Positions 1 through 7,300 of a stretch of DNA of 13,780 nucleotides are shown here, one piece after another. Source of the stretch: Methanosarcinaceae archaeon. Lineage in GTDB: Archaea; Halobacteriota; Methanosarcinia; Methanosarcinales; Methanosarcinaceae. The notes below the pieces were generated by a model. It was not told the DNA's origin and did not search any database. It saw only the letters and a list, made by a program, of their open reading frames with translations. The position numbers were made by a program, and so were the translations under genes. Within the stretch, counting starts at the first letter, position 1. Every line of letters begins with the position of its first letter. Location: NCBI GenBank assembly GCA_030655675.1, contig JAUSPM010000031.1:1-13780 (forward strand). Direction: 5' to 3'.

Positions 1-99
1 AGAGGGTAACAGGTTTAGCTACGGGAACGTGATCCCAAACAAAATACTCGTTATCCCTCTCGACCTACTTAGATAGTAGGTGACAAGATACATTTTTTT
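1..99 (+). ncRNA. possible 3' part of a structured non-coding RNA
   Basis: Three nested or adjacent stems are visible. Bases 1-10 pair with 50-60 (10 bp, one bulged T at 54). Inside, GTTT (13-16) pairs with AAAC (37-40) and GGGA (23-26) pairs with TCCC (33-36). A separate perfect 7-bp hairpin follows (63-69 with 75-81, loop TAGAT), and then a run of seven T at 93-99. Stems followed by a T tract look like the end of an RNA gene transcribed rightwards, converging on tRNA-Leu. I recognise no conserved RNase P, SRP, 5S, C/D or H/ACA signature, and the 5' part may lie outside the window. It could also be only a terminator for an upstream gene. Confidence 0.33.
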
Positions 100-148
100 G
101 TTGCTCTTGCAATAAGGGGTATATACGAACAAATACAAAAATAGTATT

Positions 149-236
149 TGGTGCGGGAGGTGCGATTCGAACGCACGAATTCCTACGAAACAGGGTCCTA
201 AGCCCTGCGCCTTTGACCTGGCTGGGCGACCCCCGC
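149..236 (-). tRNA. tRNA-Leu (anticodon UAG), CCA encoded
   Basis: On the minus strand a class II tRNA can be folded. The 7-bp acceptor stem is GCGGGGG (236-230) with CTCCCGC (159-153), including one G-U pair. The anticodon stem is CAGGG/CCCTG with loop CTTAGGA, giving anticodon TAG, which reads CUA. There is a long variable arm, and the T arm contains TTCGAAT. The discriminator base is A (152), followed directly by an encoded CCA (151-149). A T-rich stretch (ATTTTTG) lies just downstream on the same strand near 135-141 and may end transcription. The variable arm and anticodon agree on leucine. Confidence 0.93.
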
Positions 237-348
237 ACATATTGAAAAGAAAGGGAAACAAAGAAAGTTGAATGTGAATCCCACTTCGAGGCCGGATACT
301 TAAAAGCGTATATTGATTATAGATTTTTAAGTCCAATAAATAAAGAAA

Positions 349-420
349 TGCGCCGACCGGGATTCGAACCCGGGTTTGAGGCTTGGAAGGCCTCAGTCAT
401 AGCCACTAAACCACCAGCGC
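349..420 (-). tRNA. tRNA-Gly (anticodon UCC)
   Basis: On the minus strand GCGCTGG (420-414) pairs with TCGGCGC (356-350), with two G-U pairs. The anticodon stem is GAGGC/GCCTC with loop CTTCCAA, giving anticodon TCC, which reads GGA. The T arm is CCGGG-TTCGAAT-CCCGG and the discriminator base is A (349). CCA is not encoded: the next bases on this strand begin with T. This differs from the tRNA-Leu gene next door and implies CCA addition by the nucleotidyltransferase. Confidence 0.94.
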
Positions 421-448
421 GCAAAGTGCAACCCATAGAAGTATTTTT

Positions 449-460
449 GAGATATAACGC
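449..460 (-). promoter_or_regulatory. candidate TATA box of tRNA-Gly
   Basis: Read on the minus strand the sequence is GCGTTATATC, an AT-rich box about 30-35 bases upstream of the mature tRNA 5' end. This suits an archaeal TATA box plus a short leader. It is a weak call, because such boxes are frequent in AT-rich DNA. Confidence 0.35.
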
Positions 461-756
461 TTTCGGCCGACATTTGAATAAAATCAGCAAAATCTAATTA
501 AATGAAGAATAAAATGCATAAATGCCATACTTTTTATTGTATTTCATATTCATGATGTAGTACGTGTCGCGCTTTGCGCGCATGTGATTGCGATGTTTTT
601 AGCATCAGTTTTGACAATTTACATCTAATGATATTGTATTATTAACTCGACACTAATTCTAATGAGACGATTGCAACTGTAAAACAATAATTATTATCGA
701 TCATCATTAAAATATCAGAAGCCTTGAACTATTATAACACATGTGTTCATAATTGA

Positions 757-778
757 TGTCAATTGATCAATATTGACA
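757..778. promoter_or_regulatory. dyad-symmetric candidate operator, copy 1
   Basis: TGTCAAT (757-763) and ATTGACA (772-778) are perfect 7-bp inverted arms around an 8-bp spacer. The overlapping 10-bp palindrome ATTGATCAAT occupies 762-771. The site lies about 90 bases upstream of the start at 865. The same layout, with CAAT-N8-ATTG conserved, is found upstream of the second paralog at 1597-1612. This supports a protein-binding site for regulation of these genes; the regulator is unknown. Confidence 0.5.
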
Positions 779-864
779 CCATACCACATATATGCATGAT
801 CACACATTGTTCTTTTTGGTAATAGGTAGTAATCATTAACCAACTCAAACATGGTGTGGTGAAA

Positions 865-1500
865 ATGAATACACAAGATGATATGATGAAAAACAATATA
901 AATCAAAATGACGAAAATTCAATAAAGACATATTTGTTTGATGTGCTCGTAAATCTGCGCAATACCGATGTAGTAGGACACACCGAACAGTCAATAATAA
1001 CTGATCTATTAGACATAACCATGGATACACATGGTGCTGAATTTGTCAAAGAACTTCGTCATATTTGCAAACAAAAAAGTGATGACGAAGTATTCGATAT
1101 GCTCATGGAATTGCATGGCATTGAAATGACAAAAGAGTTCATTTACACATACGGAAAAATGAAAGGAAAAAAAATTGGAAAACATCTTGGAAAATGCGAT
1201 GACCCGCGTTCGGCGATCAAAAACTTTAGTCTACACATCCAATCTACCTACGATATAAAAATAAATGAAAAAGCACTCGGCAACGAAGGACAAATATCAT
1301 CCAAAAATAGATTAAACAAAAATCTTCGTAATATCAAAAAAACCACTTCCTTTAATCCAAATTATATAAACACACAAGGTTTCATTGAAGGTGCACTCTC
1401 ATTTATGACTGGCATGCAAGCCAATATTTGTATAAATAATCTAAATGGGAACAAAATATATTTTAAACAACCTATAAAATATTTTTTCGGGTTTTTCTGA
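865..1500 (+). CDS. V4R-like (NO-signalling/TRAPP-fold) small protein, paralog 1
   Basis: Soluble protein of 211 residues with no signal peptide, membrane helix or heme motif. I do not recognise the exact family. From about residue 80 onward the pattern resembles a V4R domain: MELHGIEMTKEFIYTYGKMK, then GKKIGK, an HIQSTYDIKI stretch like the glycine/aromatic V4R core strand, and near the C-terminus YINTQGFIEGALSFMTGMQ, like the V4R 'GF..G' helix. The final IYFK strand fits too, but the cysteines usual at the end of V4R are absent. A linker of about 30 polar residues precedes the C-terminal part. V4R-like domains bind small hydrophobic ligands or sense redox state in archaeal regulators such as MsvR; a role here is inference. 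I chose ATG 865 over GTG 856, because the purine-rich GGTG at 853-856 sits 8 bases upstream and matches the arrangement before paralog 2. Confidence 0.7.
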   Translation: MNTQDDMMKNNINQNDENSIKTYLFDVLVNLRNTDVVGHTEQSIITDLLDITMDTHGAEFVKELRHICKQKSDDEVFDMLMELHGIEMTKEFIYTYGKMKGKKIGKHLGKCDDPRSAIKNFSLHIQSTYDIKINEKALGNEGQISSKNRLNKNLRNIKKTTSFNPNYINTQGFIEGALSFMTGMQANICINNLNGNKIYFKQPIKYFFGFF

Positions 1501-1580
1501 CCAACTATTTCTCTTTTATCTCTTTTTTCAAAATATAAAACAAACGAAAGTGCAAACACAATTCCCAACATCATCGAGGA
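1501..1580 (-). pseudogene. decayed duplicate of the ccmF 3' end
   Basis: On the minus strand this encodes SSMMLGIVFALSFVL then EKRDK, which aligns with the C-terminus of the intact CcmF (CLMFILGILSTLSSDIS then RKEKK, residues 623-644). The nucleotide match is clearest in ACGAAAG..ACA.AATTCCCAA. The stop codon is lost, so the frame reads on antisense into paralog 1; upstream the homology ends near 1578, at the duplication junction. It is a by-product of the tandem duplication of the neighbouring gene and not a functional gene. Confidence 0.65.
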
Positions 1581-1596
1581 TCGTATAATCAATCTA

Positions 1597-1674
1597 CAAT
1601 TGATTAACATTGATACCACAAACAATATATATATATGAACTCACATTGTAATTTTTAGTGATAGGTATATATAA
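1597..1674 (+). promoter_or_regulatory. promoter region of paralog 2 with conserved dyad
   Basis: CAAT-TGATTAAC-ATTG at 1597-1612 is the counterpart of the dyad upstream of paralog 1. Two TATA-like boxes follow: the alternating TA run at 1624-1636 and TATATATAA at 1666-1674. The first would give a leader long enough to include the GGTGAT ribosome site at 1689-1694; the second would give a nearly leaderless transcript. Which one is used cannot be told from the sequence. Confidence 0.5.
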
Positions 1675-1700
1675 ATTAACTTGAAAATGGTGATGAAATT

Positions 1701-2387
1701 ATGGGGATTGAAGATAAGTGGGTAAATAATATTCATCAAAGTGAAGAAAATGCAATTACAACCAATTTATTTGATGTAGTCATAAACCTGCGCAATGATG
1801 CAGTAAAGGAATACAACGGACATTCAATAACAGCCGACCTATTAGACATAACTATGGATACACATGGTACTGAAGTGACCGAAGAACTTGTTCATATGTG
1901 TAAACAAAATGATATTAATTTATTCGATATGCTCGTGGAACTGCATGGTGCCGAAATCGCAAAAGAACTTATTTACACACACGGAAAAATGAAAGGATTA
2001 GATTTTGGAAAAAATATTGGAAAATGTAAAAATCCACATTCAGCGATCAAACAAATTAATGCGCACATCCAATCTGGCTACGACATAAAAATAGATAATG
2101 ATGCACTCAGCAATGAGCAAGATGATTTACATCTCTGTAAAATTAATTCAGAGTATAAATCTATAACATATACTCAAGAAAAAACATCGCCCGAAAATGG
2201 ATCAACAAAAAACCTTCGTAATAACAAAAAAACGGTTCTCTTAAATCCACTTTATATAAATACACAAGGTTTCATCGAAGGTGCACTATCATTTATGACC
2301 GGCATGCAAGCCAATATTGCTACTGAATCAAATGAGCACAAAATATATTTCAAAAAATCTAAAAAATATTTTTTCGGACTTTTCTGA
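1701..2387 (+). CDS. V4R-like (NO-signalling/TRAPP-fold) small protein, paralog 2
   Basis: Soluble protein of 228 residues, roughly half identical to the gene at 865. Shared blocks include LLDITMDTHG, the ELHGAEIAKELIYTHGKMKG block, HIQSGYDIKI, YINTQGFIEGALSFMTGMQA and the IYFK..KYFFG.F end. The main difference is a longer polar linker at about residues 145-180. The C-terminal half again resembles a V4R domain without the terminal cysteines. The N-terminal block (about 35-70) looks like an extra helix pair of similar pattern. ATG 1701 is preceded by GGTGAT (1689-1694), 6 bases away. The gene converges on ccmF with only 7 bases between stop codons. A ligand-binding or redox-sensing role is inference from the fold resemblance; a scaffold or antiterminator-like role cannot be excluded. 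Confidence 0.72.
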   Translation: MGIEDKWVNNIHQSEENAITTNLFDVVINLRNDAVKEYNGHSITADLLDITMDTHGTEVTEELVHMCKQNDINLFDMLVELHGAEIAKELIYTHGKMKGLDFGKNIGKCKNPHSAIKQINAHIQSGYDIKIDNDALSNEQDDLHLCKINSEYKSITYTQEKTSPENGSTKNLRNNKKTVLLNPLYINTQGFIEGALSFMTGMQANIATESNEHKIYFKKSKKYFFGLF

Positions 2388-2394
2388 TCAACTA

Positions 2395-4335
2395 CTACTT
2401 TCCTTTTTTCTCTTTTCTAGATATATCAGACGAAAGCGTGGACAGAATTCCCAATATAAACATCAAACAACCAATCCACACCAAACTCTCAAATGGTTTT
2501 TTCGTAACATCCAGTCCAATAATATCAGCCTGGATCAAATGTGGAACAGATCCCTGAAACTCTATCTTGGTATCTGATAACAAACCATACCTCATATCAG
2601 GACGACTGATAAAACCAAACTGACTGCTCTTCCAAAACATTATAGTGGAATTATACACCTTACCATCAGTCACCTCGACATCAACGATTTGTACCCAATC
2701 CTTTCCGATCTGCTCAACCCTAAAATCCAAAAAACGCATGCCTATCGGTCCATTTTCTTTATAGACACCGACATCATTCACACCATAGTTGAAATGATAT
2801 GTAGTTGCAAAAGAAGTGCTTATAATTGCACCCATGACCACACAGACAAAACCGATATGGATCAAATTTATCCCCATAAATCTAAGAGATATTCTCTTAT
2901 TCTTCATCTTAATATCTTTGATTATCTTGAACATAATACTTGACACTACAAAGAAAAAAGCAGGCAAGTATGAAAGGATTGAGATCGAACCCAGTATATT
3001 TTTCAATAACGAATCTGAAGCAGAAGTTGCTACAGAATATCCATCATGTGGAACTGCAATGCCCAAAATTAAAGACATTAACACAAAGACTGCACACACA
3101 TAAGACAGTATTCGTAATTGTATTCTGCCATACAAAATACAGATACCTGTAATATATGTCAAAACCAAAACAAGAGGATATGAGAGGATATTGTAAAAAT
3201 CCGGTAATATGATAGTTTCCTGACCCATAAAACTCAGGATCACATATAACATCGGACCCCAAAATGATATGAACGCCATGAGGATCAATATCAAGATCGT
3301 AAAATAAAAAGTGTTATTTGGTCCAAAAGCAGAACTAATACTACTTGGAGCTTCACCTTGTGGCAACCCGAACCACAACACAAGGATCAGGGTATAATCA
3401 ATTACCACTGCCAGAAAGAGAATAAGTATCCACCAGGTGGGAGTTCCCGCAAAACTGTGAACAGATGTAATAATACCACTTCGTGCAACCAATGTGATAA
3501 AGATCGAACTTATGAATGTTCCGATACACAAAAACGGAAACATTACTTTGTATTCATACCTGTTGTTAAAACGTACAACTGCATGCAACACAGCAGTTAA
3601 CAAAAGCCACATACCCATTGTTGCCGATTGTGTAGGATCCCACTGCCAAAAACCATTCCAGCCAAGTAAATGATTTGCCCAGATACCACCTGTTATCATG
3701 CTTATACTTAAAAATAACCAGGAAAGACGAAGATGATTTTTAATATCCGATATCTTTTCTTCCCTAAGAGTAAGATAAGATAATGATGCAGATGCAGGAA
3801 TTATGGTAAAGGCATATGCCAAAAAGGCTGTGGCAATATGAGGGGGCATCAAAATATCAGTAAGTGCCGGATTTAGACCATTACCATACAATGGTAAGGA
3901 AGCACCACTTATAAGATATATCGACTTAAATGGTGTCATTTTGATTGTAAGAATTATTAAAAATGCACATGTCAAGAGAGCATATCCATTCGTGAATCGT
4001 TTTTGGTGAGTGTCCGAACCACGTAGCATAATATTTGATAGCACAATCAAAATTGAGAAAAATGCCCATGCCAGATACGTGCCTTCCTGCCCCACGATCA
4101 TGGTACCAAGCCGATAGTATAATGACATGTCGGCACTACTGTGCTGCCAGACATAGAACAGACTAAAATCAAGGAATACAAATGCGTATATCAAAATAAG
4201 GAAAGATAGAGTTAATGAAAACGCTGCAATTTTTGCTGCTATTAACCCTGGTTCGGGCTTACCAATGAACATTAAAATGGCGCCGGATAATGCAGATAAA
4301 AGACCTATGTACAGTAAAATATCACCTGCAGTCAT
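2395..4335 (-). CDS. ccmF: cytochrome c maturation protein CcmF (heme lyase subunit)
   Basis: Integral membrane heme-handling protein of System I cytochrome c maturation, which attaches heme to CXXCH apocytochromes outside the membrane. At 646 residues it has the usual family length. Family signatures in order: GQEGTYLAW (82-90), NPALTDILMPPH with the conserved His166, the WWD tryptophan-rich loop WNGFWQWDPTQSATMGMW (226-243), His251, LVARSGIITSVHSFAG with His293, and INLIHIGF with His493 near the last helices. An extracytoplasmic domain (about 510-615) lies before the final helix. These His residues match the positions known to ligate heme and to flank the WWD loop. The start overlaps the stop of the giant cytochrome gene by ATGA, suggesting coupled translation and a dedicated role in maturing that protein. 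Other ccm genes (A, B, C, E) are not in the window. Confidence 0.93.
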   Translation of the reverse strand: MTAGDILLYIGLLSALSGAILMFIGKPEPGLIAAKIAAFSLTLSFLILIYAFVFLDFSLFYVWQHSSADMSLYYRLGTMIVGQEGTYLAWAFFSILIVLSNIMLRGSDTHQKRFTNGYALLTCAFLIILTIKMTPFKSIYLISGASLPLYGNGLNPALTDILMPPHIATAFLAYAFTIIPASASLSYLTLREEKISDIKNHLRLSWLFLSISMITGGIWANHLLGWNGFWQWDPTQSATMGMWLLLTAVLHAVVRFNNRYEYKVMFPFLCIGTFISSIFITLVARSGIITSVHSFAGTPTWWILILFLAVVIDYTLILVLWFGLPQGEAPSSISSAFGPNNTFYFTILILILMAFISFWGPMLYVILSFMGQETIILPDFYNILSYPLVLVLTYITGICILYGRIQLRILSYVCAVFVLMSLILGIAVPHDGYSVATSASDSLLKNILGSISILSYLPAFFFVVSSIMFKIIKDIKMKNKRISLRFMGINLIHIGFVCVVMGAIISTSFATTYHFNYGVNDVGVYKENGPIGMRFLDFRVEQIGKDWVQIVDVEVTDGKVYNSTIMFWKSSQFGFISRPDMRYGLLSDTKIEFQGSVPHLIQADIIGLDVTKKPFESLVWIGCLMFILGILSTLSSDISRKEKKGK

Positions 4336-7300
4336 CTAAAACGTCTCCATATCAAGAACAATAGACCTGCAAAAGCAAATACCGGAATGATGTCCTTCAA
4401 TATTACCTCAACAGCAGCAATTCCTCCCGGTCGTTCCACTGTGAGAATTACAACTTCTGTTTTACTCCATTTTCCTGATGAATCTTTTACGTGTACAAAT
4501 ATCGGATGTTTGTCGTATGATAAAATAGATGTATCAATGACTGCACCAAGTACGACTGATGAATCATTTGATTTCCCGACGATATATTCTAATTGTAGTC
4601 CATCCCCATCTCGACCAATTTCATCGATAAAGTATTCAGCCCTTGTCAATTTCGTGAGCTGCGGAAGTACCACAGTAACCTGTAAAATACTTACCTCACC
4701 ACTATAAACTACAGCAGGATCAATTGTTGCTGCAATCCTTGGTATGAATTCACTTGTTGCAAGTACATGGAAACTAATTGAATCGGCACCGCCATGACAA
4801 ATAGCACAACTCGGTGCAAGACCATGTGCTGTTCCTGCCGGAGAACGACCCTGTGTGCCCATATTCGTGGCATTAAATGGCGGCTCCCCGCCCTGGTATG
4901 TGTGACAGTCTTTACATTTTGTGACATTACCGGCAGTCCAATTCTCCCAGCCAGGATCCTGAACAGTACCCATTGGATAAGCGTCATAATGGAAACTGTT
5001 CATTCCTGATGAATCATGGCATGAAGTACATGTGATCAAAGCATCACTAAATACCGTCTGGGATATGGTTGACATTGTACCACCCAGGATTGACGCTGAA
5101 CTGCTATATTCCATTAAAGCAGCAATATCGTCATGACAATCCGAACATGGTTCATAGGCTTCTTCAGATACATTACCTACTATGTGAGTAAGTTCATGGA
5201 ATTTATCTGCATCTTCGTTGTGACAGAGGGTACATGTAGAAGTGCTTATACCGGATTGACCGATCGTCAATCCTGCATAGTGTGCACTACCATATTCATC
5301 GTGACAATCCTCACATTGGATTCCTTCATACGGCTGATATTCACGTCCTTCGTGTTCAGGGTGACATTCTGTACATTCGATGTCGTATTTGACCGTACCT
5401 CTCATATAACTCTTACCAAGAGCTGTTGGTGTATGATATTTACTAACACCTTCAGCAGTGTGGCATGAATCACAGCCTGCAACTGCTTTAATACCAGACC
5501 CGTGACGCACTTTTTCGAGTTGTGTATCGGATTTGTGTGGGAATGTACCTTCCTTACTGTGACATTGGAAACAGAATCCCATGGATTCATTTTGATATTC
5601 CCTTACCTCCATACCAGAGTGCAATGAATTATTTGTTGCATTGTGGCATACACGGCAGGTATAATCATTGTTTATAAGCGTGTTTGCTTTCCCGTCAGAT
5701 GCACCCGGATAATGAGTAAGTATCGGTGTAAGATTGAACTTTTCAGCTTGTTGTTTGTCAACGTGACATGTTTCACAATCGCGGATTATAGTTATTCCCT
5801 TGTCGTGGAATGTTTTGACACCTTCACCTGCATGACAGAGTGCACAGTTATTACTTGAATTGTGCTTTGAGACCTGTGGTGCATTACCCCAAAGGGTTGC
5901 ATTGGTTTCATTACCATGACATACGGCACAATCTGAAGTATTCAATAAGTTCTTCTTTGCCGAGTAATGTGATGCTGATGCAACTGCGTTTTGTGGTTTA
6001 CGGTCACTATTGTTTTGGTTGTTTGAATGACAATCCCAACATGTTCCACTTGTTGAGATCTCAGCACCCGGATAATGTGAATATATCTGTTTTGCACCAA
6101 ACAATGAACTGCCATGACAGGTGATACAACTCTTTGGCGTGTGGTTTCCAAGATAAGGTGTTGGATGCTCGTCAGGTTCACCGCCTGTACTATTACCATG
6201 ACAACCCCAACATGCTTTGTTTGCGTCATCTGTGATGAAACTGGTATAAGTTGTGTCATTGTTAAGATTGACGTGCACGCCCTGTTTAAATTCATCAAGG
6301 TCAAGTAAGATAGGTGCGACTCCATCTCCTGTGTGGCAACTGATACAATCAGGACTATATACACCAGGTGTTACAGTGGCTGCATGGAAGTTTTCTGGTT
6401 CCCCACCGACTGTTATACTTCCATCAAGTGTGAGATACTTTGCAGGAGTGGCAGTTTGCAATAATTTGAAGTTTCCATCTAGTATATTTTGATCTCCTGC
6501 TATGAGATCCACATTGGTCAATACTACAAATTTAAATTTAGAAGCGCCTACAAAGACACCGTCCACTTTTGCACTGAATACATTAATGTCCCTATCAAGC
6601 AGTGTTTCTTCATGTGTGATGTAATTGGAAGCAATTACTATTTCATCTTCAAGAAGTATTTCATTTCTGTAAAGTTGTATACGTGCTTTATTCCCCTCAA
6701 TACTCACATCTGAAACGTGTATGCTGTAACCTTCCCCAAGATCCCAATTATCACCCATAGCAATGGTTTTCTTATCATTGCCCGTGAAGTTGACAGGCAT
6801 TTCCATTAAGGTCACATTTTCAAGGTCTTTGTCAAGTACGTAGTAGTTCATACCATCCGGCATGTTTTTACGATATTCACTGTCATGGCATGAATAACAT
6901 TGTTCGTTCTGTGTTTCCCTGTGGATATGTGATGAGAGCATATATCCTGATAAATCGACTACATAACGATCTTTTGCTACGAATAATCGATCCACTGTTA
7001 CATTTATTATGGCAATATCGTCAATACCGAGTCCACTAATCTCATATTTGAAGTTATTTCCAAGACCTACTATATCGTTTTGCAGAAGCACTCCGTCTTT
7101 TTTAATGATCAACATTGCAGCACTGTTCGTTGCTTCGATTAATGTAATTGCATAACCATCTACAAGTTCCCATGGTTTGTCTGCAGAGAGAGTCTTTGTA
7201 ACAAATGCAAAATTCGTGTGGTTCCTCTGGTCTGGTGCATTGCCCCAACCATCTACAGTTCCGGTATGACACTGGATACAATCTTTGGTATCAAGTGTGA

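Larger units (their letters stand above)
421..864. other. non-coding region between tRNA-Gly and the first V4R-like gene
   Basis: I see no convincing gene here; the open frames are short and read antisense to the palindromic promoter. The stretch holds the tRNA-Gly promoter, a small GC-rich hairpin at 568-580 (CGCGC-TTT-GCGCG) without a T tract, a perfect 12-bp palindrome AACACATGTGTT at 736-747, and the dyad at 757-778 listed separately. A TATA-like CATATATG lies near 785-792, upstream of the gene at 865. Confidence 0.6.
751..1580. repeat. tandem segmental duplication, copy 1
   Basis: The unit consists of the promoter region, a V4R-like gene, and about 80 bp that match the end of ccmF in reverse. 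It aligns throughout with the region from about 1588 to 2465. Promoter parts share the CAAT-N8-ATTG dyad, a CACATTGT-type stretch, a GATAGGTA-like stretch and ATGGTG before the start. The junction lies near 1578-1590, where the ccmF-like sequence gives way to promoter-like sequence. Divergence is considerable (proteins roughly half identical by eye), so the event is old. Confidence 0.75.
1588..2465. repeat. tandem segmental duplication, copy 2
   Basis: This is the second copy of the unit: promoter region, V4R-like gene and the genuine 3' end of ccmF. The segment ACGAAAG..ACA.AATTCCCAA occurs both here (near 2429-2452) and in copy 1 (near 1540-1568), in the same position relative to the paralog stop codon. 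That shows the duplicated unit extended into ccmF. Confidence 0.75.

Noticed and set aside
349..420. tRNA-Gly as an integration site for a mobile element
   Set aside because: No duplicated tRNA 3' end or integrase gene is seen in the window.
568..580. GC-rich hairpin as a transcription terminator
   Set aside because: No T tract follows on either strand and no gene ends nearby; kept only as a palindrome.
856..864. GTG at 856 as start of paralog 1
   Set aside because: ATG 865 in the same frame is better placed relative to the GGTG purine-rich site and matches the start of paralog 2.
1362..1625. Minus-strand 87-residue open frame
   Set aside because: It joins antisense of paralog 1 to the ccmF tail remnant and has no ribosome site; it is explained by the duplication scar.
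2317..2577. Plus-strand open frame across the end of paralog 2 and ccmF
   Set aside because: It runs antisense to conserved CcmF C-terminal sequence and has no recognisable product.
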